Below, in pieces: positions 47,198 to 57,659 of a stretch of DNA of 64,000 nt. Under the pieces are notes generated by a model. It had not been told where the DNA came from. It saw only the letters and a program-made list of their open reading frames with translations, and made no database searches. Source of the DNA: Tilletia caries (taxonomy: Eukaryota > Basidiomycota > Exobasidiomycetes > Tilletiales > Tilletiaceae); contig JALUTQ010000026.1 of the NCBI GenBank assembly GCA_032718865.1, positions 620,001 to 684,000 of the forward strand, given 5' to 3'. The translations under genes were made by a program, and so were the position numbers. Positions within the stretch are counted from its first letter, which is position 1, and the number at the start of each line of letters is the position of its first letter.

Positions 47198-49045
47198 ATG
47201 AGCGCACGAAGATCAGCTGAAGACGACGCTGTCGGAGAGCCGAACAGCAAGAAGGCCCGGATCGGCATTCCGCTGCCCAATGACGAGCCCGAGGAGAATG
47301 GGTATGGCCGGCCGTCGGAGCGCGCTTCTTCTGTGTTTCCCGTTTTCAATGGGCGGTCGTCGAACGGAAACGGTCCTTCGGAAGGCACTTCTGTAGCGGA
47401 AATCCCCCCGACGGGTCAAGGCAACGGAAAAGGTAAAGGTCGTCAGCTGGACTTCGAGGGCACCTCCTCAACGACAGGCAGTGACAGTAATCCGGCGGGT
47501 GTGCCCTGGACGGACCTGGACATCCTCAACAAGCTTGCCAAGACATTGCCGGGACAAGCAACTGCATTGGGCATTATCAAGAGCAGAATCCAAGATGCAG
47601 AGACTGGTCCCAGCACCGCAGGCGCGACAACGTCCACCGTTCCCACAAGCCCGGCTTCTCATCCTCTCCCTGGACGCGACGACCCTGAAGCAGCACACAA
47701 CCCACCCCCCTTTACCTCCTCCTCCTCTTCAGCAGACACAACAATCTTCGATCTCTTCCGACAGGACTTCCTCGACCGGGAGACGACAAAGGAGGACATC
47801 CTCGCCCTCGTAGGTGACGACATGAAGACCATCGTCCGAAAACAGATCAACGTGCTCAAGTGCTTGCACTTTGGACGGCCGCTTGCGCCGGTGCTTGGGA
47901 TTGGGTCGGATGACCTCAGGACGGACTCGGAGGGTGAGAGTGAGGAGGATGCGGAAGCGGAGGGGGTGGTGCCTTCGATGGAGGCGACCAGGACGGAGTT
48001 GAGACAGATAGAGGCGAGGAGCGGCGAGGAGCGGGAAAAGACGGTGGAGCGAACACAGGAGAAAACGCTGGAGATAAAGCAGGAGCAGACGAACGAGGAG
48101 ACAAACGGGCAGACGAACGGGACGACGAACGAGTGGGAGAAGGAGCAGGCCGCAGAACCGACTCGAGAGTCGATCTTGGCGAACGAGCAGGTACGGGAAG
48201 AAATTGAGTTGAGGGCGATGGAAGAGATGAATTCGGACGAGCTCCAAGCCTTTTTCCGTTGGAAGGACCGGAAGCTCGAACTGCCTCCGTTCGATCCCAT
48301 CAAGGATAGGAAGAGGGAGGCCAGAGAGACGGACAAGGACCTTAAACCCAAAAGGGCGAGAAAGCTGGTCGCCCTCAACCGGCTTTATCGGGTCGCCTCC
48401 GGCACATACGATCTCGCCAATCTTGAGTTGTTCGAAACGACGCACTCCCTCCAATTGTGGTCCGAATTGTTGGCGCTCACGAGGTTCATCGCCACCGAGA
48501 CTGCCGTCGTCGCACAATTCCTTGATGCGGAGAAGCAATTCCTTTCTGCGAAAAACCAATTCCATGCTGCGGAAAGGCAAAAGAAATTTGCCCTCACACG
48601 GATTCTTGCTGCGGAAAAGCGAAGGAAACTTGCCCTCGACAGGACCTTATCCGCCGCCGAAAGGCGGGGGCAACTCGAGAGGGATTACCTGGCCCACGCT
48701 GCCGCTGAAAGGCAAAAGCAACTCGACATGGACCAGGCCCGCCCCGTCGCCACCGCCGCGGACACTGCTTCCGCCGCCGCCTCCGCCGCCGCAGACACTG
48801 TTTCCGCCTCCGCCTCCAAAGCGACAAGCACTGCTCCAGCACGCCCAAAGCGACCCAAGAAGGGCACCGAGGAAGAGCAAAAGGAGATCCTTGCCTTGCA
48901 CACCCTTGGGTTCGGATTCAGGGACGCCGAGCGGGCCGCCAACATCGGATACATCGATCTTCAGCAGCGGTCGGCAAGGGCGAACGGGGTGATGGCTGAA
49001 TTCTGGAAGGCCAAGCACGAGAAAGTTTGGGGTCACGAGGATTGA
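47198..49045 (+). CDS. Q/T/N-repeat protein, paralogue 2 (615 aa)
   Basis: Single exon with an intact frame. Starts MSARRSAEDDAVGEPNS. Conserved with paralogue 1: LFRQDFLDRETTKEDILAL, VLKCLHFGRPLAPVLGI, LPPFDPIKDRKREARETDK and LVALNRLYRVASGTYDLANL. It then has a long helical repeat of AEKQ/AERRK units (LAAEKRRKLALDR and similar), an Ala/Ser-rich linker, and a C-terminal domain (EILALHTLGFGFRDAERAA, then FWKAKHEKVWGHED). No enzymatic motif, membrane segment or signal peptide. Function unknown; probably a lineage-specific nuclear or scaffold protein. Confidence 0.65.
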   Translation: MSARRSAEDDAVGEPNSKKARIGIPLPNDEPEENGYGRPSERASSVFPVFNGRSSNGNGPSEGTSVAEIPPTGQGNGKGKGRQLDFEGTSSTTGSDSNPAGVPWTDLDILNKLAKTLPGQATALGIIKSRIQDAETGPSTAGATTSTVPTSPASHPLPGRDDPEAAHNPPPFTSSSSSADTTIFDLFRQDFLDRETTKEDILALVGDDMKTIVRKQINVLKCLHFGRPLAPVLGIGSDDLRTDSEGESEEDAEAEGVVPSMEATRTELRQIEARSGEEREKTVERTQEKTLEIKQEQTNEETNGQTNGTTNEWEKEQAAEPTRESILANEQVREEIELRAMEEMNSDELQAFFRWKDRKLELPPFDPIKDRKREARETDKDLKPKRARKLVALNRLYRVASGTYDLANLELFETTHSLQLWSELLALTRFIATETAVVAQFLDAEKQFLSAKNQFHAAERQKKFALTRILAAEKRRKLALDRTLSAAERRGQLERDYLAHAAAERQKQLDMDQARPVATAADTASAAASAAADTVSASASKATSTAPARPKRPKKGTEEEQKEILALHTLGFGFRDAERAANIGYIDLQQRSARANGVMAEFWKAKHEKVWGHED

Positions 49046-49455
49046 CTGAGTCGAAGTCATGCTGCATGATACCGAGATGCGGAAGGGAATACGTCGAGAG
49101 AACGCCTTCCTTCACCGCGCGCGAGGCGTTGGGCGACAACCGAACACGATCAAAACTATGTACGACGACACGACATTATCACTTACAGCGATCCCACCCC
49201 TCTCCACACCAATAAGTATTATCCTCAGCAACGACCCACGACGTACTCTTCGGACGTTTCCTTCATTTTTAGAGCAGCTCAATCAATTTTCTTGACTCTT
49301 TATATGTTCGCCTGCGAAGGAAAGAATGGCCCTTTGAGCGTGGGAAAACTCCGACAAGCACATTCGCTCCGGAGTTCTTCTTGCATCTACGTCGCACTTC
49401 AGGGTGATTCCGATGTCGCAATGAATGATGTTTCGATGGCGAGACATTCACAGAC
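49046..49455. other. Spacer between paralogue 2 and the WD40 gene
   Basis: Convergent 3' flanks. CGTACTCTTCGGAC(G/A)TTTCCTTCAT near 49240 also occurs after paralogue 1 near 45990, so the duplication included the 3' flank. Confidence 0.5.
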
Positions 49456-51347
49456 TTAGTACAGCCGCAAGACCCCCTCCGCACCTGCAAGCACCAGCCG
49501 GCCCCGCTGAACATCCTTCGCTGTACCGTCCCGCTGTTGGGGAACCCACTTCGCCGCCCCGATAGCATCGCCGCACTCCCAGCCGATGTACTCCGTCTCC
49601 AAGGCTGGCACGGCAAGGTCTGAGCTGGAGGAGACGTCGAGTCGGAGCCGGCACGCGAGACCGTCGGACGTCGTCACAACTATGCGCAAGGTCTTGGTGT
49701 CGTCGTCTTCTGTGGGCACGAGCTCGATGTGGGTAATGCCAGCCTCATTCCGTTTCCACATCGCCACCAAGCTCGTCGACACCTCGTCGACCGGCGTGGT
49801 CGACTCGTCCTGAGGGCTGATGAGGTTACCCACGCGATGGATAGCAACGACACCGCTGCTGTATCCCGCTATCAGCAAGTGACGGGCGCGGTCCCAGTTG
49901 ATGGAGGAGACTGCGCCAGCATGTCGCTTGCTGGTCCATGCCTGGGCAGGGTCGGAGGCGTCCAGGGGAGGGCCGGGTGGGAAGATTGGTGAAGGCAGAG
50001 TGGCACAGAGCGTTTCTGAAGGTCGGACTTTGACCGGTTTGGCAGGAGCGCCCTTGTTGATGGACTGAGGATTCGTCGATGTCTGGGCGCCGAGAGTGCA
50101 TCTCCGCAAGTCGTGGATCACCACTTCGCCCGAGCTGAGTCCGACGGCCAAGAGAGGGAAGGGACCTGGGAAGACCTCTTCCTGCTCAGAGAGTCCTGTT
50201 CCGTTGTCGTCGGCCCGGCCTTCAGCGTGCGGGTCAGGACCGAGGATCATGTTTTCGATGGAAGGAGGGAAGAGACTGGAAACGACGGCCTCCGAAGCAG
50301 GCAAGTTCCCGACTTCCCTCGCCTCGCCTACGTTCCAGCATCGAATATAGCCGTCTCGCCCGCCGCTGAGGATGAAGCGTCCTTTGCCGAGAATGGCGGT
50401 GGCGGTGGGTGCGCGGGTATGGCCGGTCAATGTTCGGACGGGTGTGTTGATGGGTGGGGAGGTCGAAGGAGGTGCGCTAGAGTCGTCGGGTGGTAAAGCT
50501 GAGAAGATGCACACTCGAAAGTCGGAACCCGTCGTGACGACGACTGCAAATAGAGGCGAATCATAATCAGCATGTAGTCGGGTTTTGATCGAGTCGTGAA
50601 ATAGACCAATTCCCTCACCTTCTCCGCTTGGAAAGAATCGAGCATTGGTGATGTCCCCGACATGTCCATCCAGAACGACGAGAGGTTTTGACTGGGCCTC
50701 ATTAGGAGCGCCAGTCGACCCTGGAAGCCTGCCAATCCAGCACTTGCCATCGGCCGCACCGGCAACGTACAACCCGTTCCCAGAGGGCGACACATCGAAG
50801 GCGGAGATATGCGTGCTGACACCCTTGCGCAGCCGGAGAGCTGAGGTCGAAGACGGGTACGGGATGGTGTATCGCGGTGCGAGGCAGTGGACAGGTGGGA
50901 GGAAGATGCGTTGCTGCGGGTGGCGGGCTGAAGTTGAGGGTGGCGCTATTGAATCCTCGGCCGGTCGGAAGGTGGATGATACGACGAGGTTTTTCTGGCA
51001 AGAAAAATTCCAGGAGATCTGTCTTCAGCCAGGCGTCGAGTGCACAAAAAATCAATCCTGACACTACTCACAGGAGCGTCCTTGACTCTGGCGACAGTCA
51101 ATTGATTCTCTGGCTTGATTTCTGCGATGTAGACGCCTCCGCCACCATCACCATCCTGCTGTCCGACATGCTCATCTCGTTCTGGCTCACCGGAGATGAG
51201 CAGGAGACGAGCGTGGATGCTGGCCGTGGGGCCATTGAGAGCGTAGACGGAGAGCCAGATCCGCTCGGCGGCGACGGTTCCCTGGGCGACGTCGTCGAAG
51301 ACTTGGGGGAAATCGTGCTGGACGGTGACATACGGAAGGCAGGACAT
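49456..51347 (-). CDS. WD40-repeat protein, PAAF1/Rpn14-like (579 aa)
   Basis: Three exons: 51347-51072, 50994-50619 and 50543-49456; phases agree and one frame links them. WD-type repeats include ISAFDVSPSGNGLYVAGAAD, VVLDGHVGDITNARFFPSGE, TLTGHTRAPTATAILGKGR and FILSGGRDGYIRCWNV. The arrangement resembles proteasomal ATPase-associated factor 1 (yeast Rpn14), a chaperone for assembly of the 19S base. It is longer than yeast Rpn14 because of low-complexity inserts. Start chosen at MSCLPYVTVQHDF; an in-frame ATG 12 codons upstream is possible. Divergent from RHO3. Confidence 0.7.
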
Positions 51348-51721
51348 GGCTGGCTGAGGGAATCGAGAATTTCGCAAGACCACAGCAAGAACAGAGGAAA
51401 GTCAACAGCGAATAGCGAATCCGGATCCCTTCTTCCTTTCACTCCCGCTCACTTGATGACTTGCTCTGATGCTATCAACGTCAAGCTCGAGGTCGCCCGT
51501 TCGATGAGGTGAGAAGGATGAGGTGTTGGGAAGCCACGTGGTCCGAAGATCAACACATCCACGCGTCGCGTCGCGTCGTCCGCCTCATCAACGCGCTGCC
51601 GTCGTCATCGTAAACACCGAAATTCAGAGACCACAGCCACAGACAGCGAGATAGCGACAGCGAGGACGACACCAACAACGACGGCGCGCACAGCAACCAG
51701 CAACGAACGGACTGAAGGAAC

Positions 51722-52743
51722 ATGACATCTCCGCAGATGAGCACCACGGGCTCCGGGCCGGTCAGGCACTACGGCCAGCGCAAGAGTAAGTCTTCGCCAG
51801 CACCCCAGCATGCCAGCTTCTTCCCACTCACCTCATCTCCCTCCCTCCCTCCCTCCCCCTCCCCCCTTTCCCCTTTGCCCAGTTGTGACAGTCGGCGACG
51901 GAGCATGCGGAAAGACCTCCCTTCTCCTCTGCTACGTCCACGGCACCTTCCCAGAACTGTACGAGCCCACGGTCTTCGAGACGTACGTCAAGCCCGTCGT
52001 GCTGCCGGACAACTCTGTCGTCGAGCTCAGTCTGTGGGATACCGCTGGGCAGGAGGATTTCGATCGGTTGAGGAGCTTGAGTTATGCGGATACGAATCTG
52101 ATTGTGCTTTGCTTTTCGGTCAGTTCTTCTTTCTCTGTTCTTGGTCGTCCCCTCAGGGTCTTGTTGTGCTGCAGCTGGCTGACTGGTTGTTATGGCGCCC
52201 CTCCCGTCATGCAGGTTGACAACCACGTCTCCTTGCAAAACATCACGGATCGAGTGAGTTTGCCCACTTGCAATCACTTGCGCGCGCACGTAACTAACCT
52301 ACCCTTTTTCCATCGGAAACGCAGTGGGTACCCGAGATCAACGAACACTCGCCAGGCTCACCCATCATCCTGGTCGCGCTCAAGTGCGATCTCCGACAAG
52401 ATACCAACACCATCAGCAAGCTCGAGCAAAGAGGATTGGCCCCAATCCAATATGAGGCAGGGTTAGAGGTCAGTTTCTTACGCCCTCTATCTATAAGCCT
52501 TGTTGGCTAGCTAGGAACTGAACTCTGTATCTCCTTCCCGTACCATCTTACCGCCCCCGCCCTCAGGTCGCCCGCCAAATCCGTGCCGCTGCCTTCCTGG
52601 AATGCTCGGCGAAGTACAACCGCGGCGTGTCCGAGATCTTCAACGAGGTTGCGCGGCTGAGTGTCGGCAAGGGCGGGAAAACGGGCGGAGGCGCTGGCGG
52701 GGGCAGGCTACGGGAGAAGGCGTGTGGGTGTGTCATTCTGTGA
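51722..52743 (+). CDS. RHO3: Rho-family GTPase, RHO3-like (219 aa)
   Basis: Five exons: 51722-51785, 51883-52118, 52215-52253, 52325-52468 and 52567-52743; phases agree. A membrane-anchored switch for polarised growth and exocytosis. G1 is GDGACGKTSLL, the effector loop YEPTVFETYV, G3 WDTAGQEDFDRLRSLSYAD, G4 region ALKCDLRQD and G5 ECSAKYNRG. It ends in CVIL, a CaaX box favouring geranylgeranylation. ALKCDLR, the EAGLEVA segment and ECSAKYNRGVSE match Rho3 better than Rho1, Rho4 or Cdc42. Two of its four donors are GTCAGT. Confidence 0.88.
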
Positions 52744-53169
52744 CCCGGGGACTCTATACTCTCAACCATCTACTTTTTCGTCTTTCCCTGCTTGCTTCAC
52801 CATTTATATATACTTCACATATCCTGTACCATCGTGCTCTTTGAATTCTACTGCTTTGCCTATACACGCCTCCCGATCCACCAACCGTTCGTCATTCGTG
52901 CAAGGTGTCGGTGGGTTCTCATGTTCTCCTCACTTGATGACCGGACGAATCCACGCTTCGTACGCAGGCCAGAGCAATTAATAGGGTTGCATTAACGTGG
53001 AGCCCTCCCGCGATGACTCTGTCCCGTCCTACAGTCTTGACGCGTGAGGAAGCGGATGGCCTGCCTTCTCGTATCGTTTGTCGTGGCTGAATGCGGCATG
53101 GAGGGAGATCTAGATCTAGAAGTCGAAAAAAAATTGCCTCAAGGTGGATTGGAGGTTGGAGTCGGCAAG
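52744..53169. other. Convergent spacer RHO3/SHR3
   Basis: 3' flanks only; AGATCTAGATCTAGA near 53107 is a short palindromic string. No gene seen. Confidence 0.4.
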
Positions 53170-53931
53170 CTATGAGCGTTTCTTGAGCTTGTCCGCGCCC
53201 GTGCTGACGGCCGTGGATGACGCGAGTGCAGAAGTTGTTGAAGAGCCCTCCCCCTCGATTGCCCTGCTGCTCGAAGGGCCGGGTGTGGATCCTGCGGACG
53301 CCGCGAGCTCGCGCATCAATCTTCTCCGCTCCTTCTCCGCCGCCGCCGCATCAAGATGGGCGAGGTACCACTCGGTCGCCTGCATGAGCACCACACCGGC
53401 GAGGAGGAGCATGACGATGGTGTTCGAGGCGGCAATGACGCGCAGGCCCTGGATGCGCTCGTCGGGTGTCAACGGCGAGGTGATGTCGATCGTCTCCGGT
53501 GGCTCGAGTCCTGCTTCCTTGGCAATGGCGTCTGCTACCATCCTGCGCTGGGTGGTGACCGACGAACGGGCGAGGAGCTCGGCGTTTCCTGGGTCGGAGA
53601 GCAGACGGACGTTGGGCAGGACGACACCGAGGTACATGCAGAGAGCAGAGACGAAGAGGACCAAGCTGCCGCCGTCGTAGTACTTGGCGACCTCGCTCCA
53701 GCGGTGCAGCTTGGCAAGTAGGCCGACGAGGCCGAGAGAGATCATGCCGTGTAGGAGCGCATGGATGGCAGTGGGCGCGCGGAAGAAGGAGATGTAGAAG
53801 GTCTCGGCCGCATCTGCGCTCTCGGCCTTCCAGTCGTGGTAGACGAGCGGGAAGTCGACGACGGAGCAGAGGAAGAGGACGCCGTAGAGGAAGAAGGTCG
53901 AGCTGAGCACGAAGCCGGCGCGGAAGCCCAT
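53170..53931 (-). CDS. SHR3: Shr3-family ER chaperone for amino-acid permeases (253 aa)
   Basis: Single exon. Four hydrophobic segments are visible: VLSSTFFLYGVLFLCSVV near the N-terminus, ALLHGMISLGLVGLLAKL, GGSLVLFVSALCMYLGVVL and NTIVMLLLAGVVLMQ, followed by a hydrophilic C-terminal tail rich in Ser ending KLKKRS. This layout, FFLYGVLF and HGMISLGLVGLLAKLHR are as in the Shr3/Psh3 family, which keeps amino-acid permeases folded in the ER and aids their packaging into COPII vesicles. Confidence 0.85.
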   Translation of the reverse strand: MGFRAGFVLSSTFFLYGVLFLCSVVDFPLVYHDWKAESADAAETFYISFFRAPTAIHALLHGMISLGLVGLLAKLHRWSEVAKYYDGGSLVLFVSALCMYLGVVLPNVRLLSDPGNAELLARSSVTTQRRMVADAIAKEAGLEPPETIDITSPLTPDERIQGLRVIAASNTIVMLLLAGVVLMQATEWYLAHLDAAAAEKERRRLMRELAASAGSTPGPSSSRAIEGEGSSTTSALASSTAVSTGADKLKKRS

Positions 53932-54486
53932 TTCGCCGAGTGAGTATGCCGCAGCGCTTACTTATCGAGTGAAGTATGGATGATGCTCGCAGCTCGACGT
54001 TCTTCTGGATTATGGGCCACGGGCGGGCAGCCAAGTGGGCAAGGCATTGATTGGGAAAGCGCTTTTCCACACGAGAAGATCTTTGCCAAAAGTGCTTCTG
54101 CTTCGACAGCGGGCACTTCTCGAGACCTTGTCGACTTCCTCCCACTTTGCCCAACTGACCGTGTCAAGTCTCAACGTCGCACTACTGACTGACTGGCCAG
54201 CGAAGGCCGCACCCGCTTGAAGCAGACAAGAAGAAGCGTCCTGCGTCGCGTGTTGCTCGGTGTGAGAGGCTGCCAAGTGAAGCGAAGAGGCGGCTTGAAC
54301 ATCTTCTGTTTACCCGTCGCCTCATCTCATCCCATCCCATCTGATCTCCCCCGCCTTCGGTCTTGGAACAGCTCACGGTTTCTCATCTACAGTACTTTGA
54401 CAGCTTTGACCTTCTTTCCCCTTCCACCCACGTCTGTCTCCGCCCCTTTTTCATCCTGACCTTTGGTTCTTCACAGGGCTTTGGCA
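53932..54486. other. Divergent spacer SHR3/protease
   Basis: CT-rich leader on the plus strand upstream of the protease; no other gene seen. Confidence 0.4.
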
Positions 54487-56257
54487 ATGAAGGCGTGGAC
54501 CAGACTTCTCCAAGCCGCATCGGCGCTGGCCATCGTTCTCGCCTCCTCTGTACCTACAGCGGCGGCGGCGGCGGCGGCAGCGGTAGAGCCAGGGTTCGTT
54601 CGGAGTCAGGCACCCGGACCTATCTCTATTCCTCTTCGACAGCATGTACCTCAGCGATCGGAACTCGAGCACGGACCAGCGGGTATCCGTCCTCGAGGCC
54701 GATCACGGTCGTCCAAGGAGGAAGTCGTGCACTGGGCCAATACGCATCGAATGCACCTCCGACAAAAGTATCGCCTCCCAGATTCGTCCTCCCCACTCAG
54801 ACGCGACCCGCAATTCGACCCGACCGCATTAACTTCCCCAGCCAAAGCAGAGGTTCGAATGTCTAACTACAGACACGACTCGTCCTGGATCGCCCGGGTC
54901 CAGATCGGTACACCTCCCCGCTCATACAACCTCCTCGTCGACACTGGCTCCTCCGATTGCTGGCTCGGCGCCGAAAAGTTCCAACTCTCCAACTCGACCA
55001 CTTTCCTTCAGACGCCGAATGCCATCTTTGACGTCCAGTACGGGAGCGGGAACGTGAGCGGTATCATGGGGCACGACGTCGTCCGCATGGGCAGTGGGGA
55101 TGTCACGTTCGTGTCGGAGAAACAGGCGATTGCAGTGGCTTCGAAGATAACTTCCAGCTTGAGCACGAGCCCTCAGGTGGCGGGTATCATGGGATTTGCC
55201 TTCGAGTCGCTCGCAGGGGTGGACGCGCCTCCGTTCTGGCTGCAGGCCAACATTTCAGAACGTCGCTTTGGAAGTAAGTCTTCTCGCGCCTTTCATGTTG
55301 CGGGCGGATTCGTGGTCTTCTTGCTGATCGCCACTCTGATGCCCTTTTGGGACTGCAGTTTACCTCCAACGGCAACTAACATCTCTGCTGAATGTATCAC
55401 CCGACATCTTTGCTCCAGGAGGGACATTGACCCTCGGCGGTATCAACTCAAGCCTGTTCGTCGCCGGGTCCGAGAATGCGGTTGAGGTGCTTGAACGTAG
55501 CTATTGGCTCGTCCTGCTCGACGGTCTGAGCGCGGGCAATCAGCAGGTTAACCTCAGTGGTCAGCAAAGGGCGGCGATCGACACTGGTGAGCATACTCTC
55601 CCCATCCCTCCCCTCCTGACCCATATAGAACGTTTGCTGAACATCTCTCTTTCGCGATCCAGGAACTACTCTGATAGGCGGCCCGGACGAGGTCATCGCC
55701 GAAATGTACTCCAAGATTCCTGGCGCGGAGCCCATGGCGGACGCGCCCGGCTACTACACCTACCCATGCTCAGCGCGAGACATCCGCGCATCTATGGCGT
55801 TCGGAGGCAAGTGGTACACCCTGGTGAGTTGTCGCCGCCTCGTTCCAGAGACCTTATACATTCAGATTACTGACCGGATCCTCTCAAATCGGGAAACGTC
55901 GTTTCCACACAGCCCGATATAGACTTCGTAGGCGACATAGCCTCAGACGACCTCTCCTCCTGCATGGGCGCCTTCTTCGGTCTGGGAACATTACCGACAG
56001 ACAACCTACAGTGGATCGTCGGCGGCGCTTTCTTGAAAAACACGTACACCATCTTCGACGCGGGGACGGGGTCGGGGGATGACGCGAAGGCTCAGGTCAT
56101 CTTCGCGGCCCTTGCACCGGGCCTCAATTCGGGTACACATGCGAGCGATGTCGGCGCGGATGGACTGGCGACGTCACCCGGGGTCTCGCGGTACGTGGCC
56201 GGCTTCTTTGTGGCGAGAGTCGCGTTCTTGGCTGTGGTTGTTTCTGGTTTCATCTAG
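54487..56257 (+). CDS. Pepsin-like aspartic protease, possibly GPI-anchored (506 aa)
   Basis: Four exons: 54487-55273, 55359-55586, 55663-55823 and 55913-56257; phases agree. N-terminal signal peptide (MKAWTRLLQAASALAIVLAS followed by an Ala run), then a propeptide, then the two lobes with catalytic Asp152 in LLVDTGSSDCWLG and Asp337 in AAIDTGTTLIGGP. The flap region VQYGSGNVSGIMGHD is present. The C-terminus ends in a hydrophobic stretch (FFVARVAFLAVVVSGFI) after a Gly/Ser/Thr-rich linker, suggesting a GPI anchor or membrane tail as in yapsins. Start chosen for the signal peptide. Its 3' half is duplicated at 61291. Confidence 0.9.
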
Positions 56258-57047
56258 GTCGTTACAAGGATAGACGCTTCACCAACTTCTCAGGACTGTC
56301 TCTTTTTTTCTCCCTCATCAGTAGCTGCGTCCATTTCCTTGCCTCGCATTTCTCCTTTACAGCCAGTCAGCCTTTAGAAATAAACATCGTGGCAAGAGAC
56401 ATCCAGGTACACGGTCAATCACAAGTTGCGACAACGCGATCTTCCCATTGATACTGCGGCAACTACTGATGATTGTCTTTCTTCATCCGAAGGGCAAGGG
56501 TAAGAGGAAGTTAGAGGAGACTTAAGCGGACTAGTTCTGATTCAACACTGGACTCGTGATAGTGAAGGTACATTCGAGGGGGCGAAATCGTACATCTTCG
56601 ATCTTCATGGTCCTTCTTGCATGGCTCCCTACTTGGGCCCGTCGTCCTCGTACCCATCTTCACCCCGGGTGGAACCAATCAGAAACCGACCTCATCCCGG
56701 TTTAGCCTCCACCCGTTGCCACCCATACTAAAGACGGCTGCATGGGTTCGGCCGAGCTGTTTCCCGCTCCGTAGAGCGTGGGAAGAATGCCTCGGATGCG
56801 GCAGCGTTCATACCGTACTTCCTGGCCAGATGCTGTTTTGGAAGGGACAAAAAAGGAGGGAAGGTCAGTTTACTGTTCGCAAAGCAAAAGAACCGAGAGA
56901 AGCTGACCATGCAAAATCTCGCACCAGTCGAAGAAGGCTTGGGACGAGGAGAGGAAGGGAAAAAGAAGGAGAAGGGCCAAAGGGAGGGAGAGGGTGTGTA
57001 CTCACAACATGACGACGCGCTTGCTGCTTGAGCTCGCCGGCGACAGA
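56258..57047. other. Convergent spacer between protease and Ser-rich gene
   Basis: No gene seen. Contains a G-run (5 G near 56578; 9 G in the duplicate) that distinguishes the copies. Confidence 0.4.
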
Positions 57048-57659
57048 TCAGCCCCGACGGGCCGGACGTCCAGGAGCGATGCCAGCGTTGGAGCTGGAGT
57101 CGTACAAGCGTCCGGTGGAAGAAGAGCCCGAGGGGCCGCCGGATGACGAGGACAATCCGGAGGACGAGGAGTGAGCCGACGAGGCGGTGGAGCATAGCAA
57201 AGAGGACGAGCCGCCGGTCGATGATTTGGAGTAGGAAGTGTTGGGCGAAGAGCCGACGAAGTGGGAGGACGAGGAAAGGGAGTCGGAGTCGGAGTCGGAG
57301 CCGGAGAACGAGGGCAAAGTTACGGGGGCGCGCAGGCGGAGGTTGCTGAGACCCGGTGCGTTAGGTCCGCGACTGTCGGATCCAGCGGGTGGATCGTCAG
57401 AGTCAGCACGCGCGCCGTGCTGCTCCTCTCCTCTCTTGCGCTGCTCATTATCCCAATACTCCCAGGCTCGCTCTGCCTCCTCCTGATCTTCGAATTCGGA
57501 GATGTCGATCCAGGCCCTGTATGTCCGCTTCTCCTCCACCCGTCGTTCTCCATTCGGACCGATCCGGAAGCGCTGCGTGGTAATCACCTCCCATTCTCGA
57601 TCGTCGTCGTAGAGATGTACCGAAGGGGGCGCTGTTCTGTGCAGTGGTGATCGTGGCAT
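57048..57659 (-). CDS. Serine-rich hypothetical protein (203 aa)
   Basis: Single frame from MPRSPLHRTAPP. The N-terminal 75 residues look structured (REWEVITTQRFRIGPNGER, TYRAWIDISEFEDQEEAERA); the rest is very rich in Ser and Gly (SGLSSSSGGPSGSSSTG). No motif recognised. An in-frame ATG lies upstream at 57815. An identical copy is at 62852-63463. Confidence 0.5.
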   Translation of the reverse strand: MPRSPLHRTAPPSVHLYDDDREWEVITTQRFRIGPNGERRVEEKRTYRAWIDISEFEDQEEAERAWEYWDNEQRKRGEEQHGARADSDDPPAGSDSRGPNAPGLSNLRLRAPVTLPSFSGSDSDSDSLSSSSHFVGSSPNTSYSKSSTGGSSSLLCSTASSAHSSSSGLSSSSGGPSGSSSTGRLYDSSSNAGIAPGRPARRG

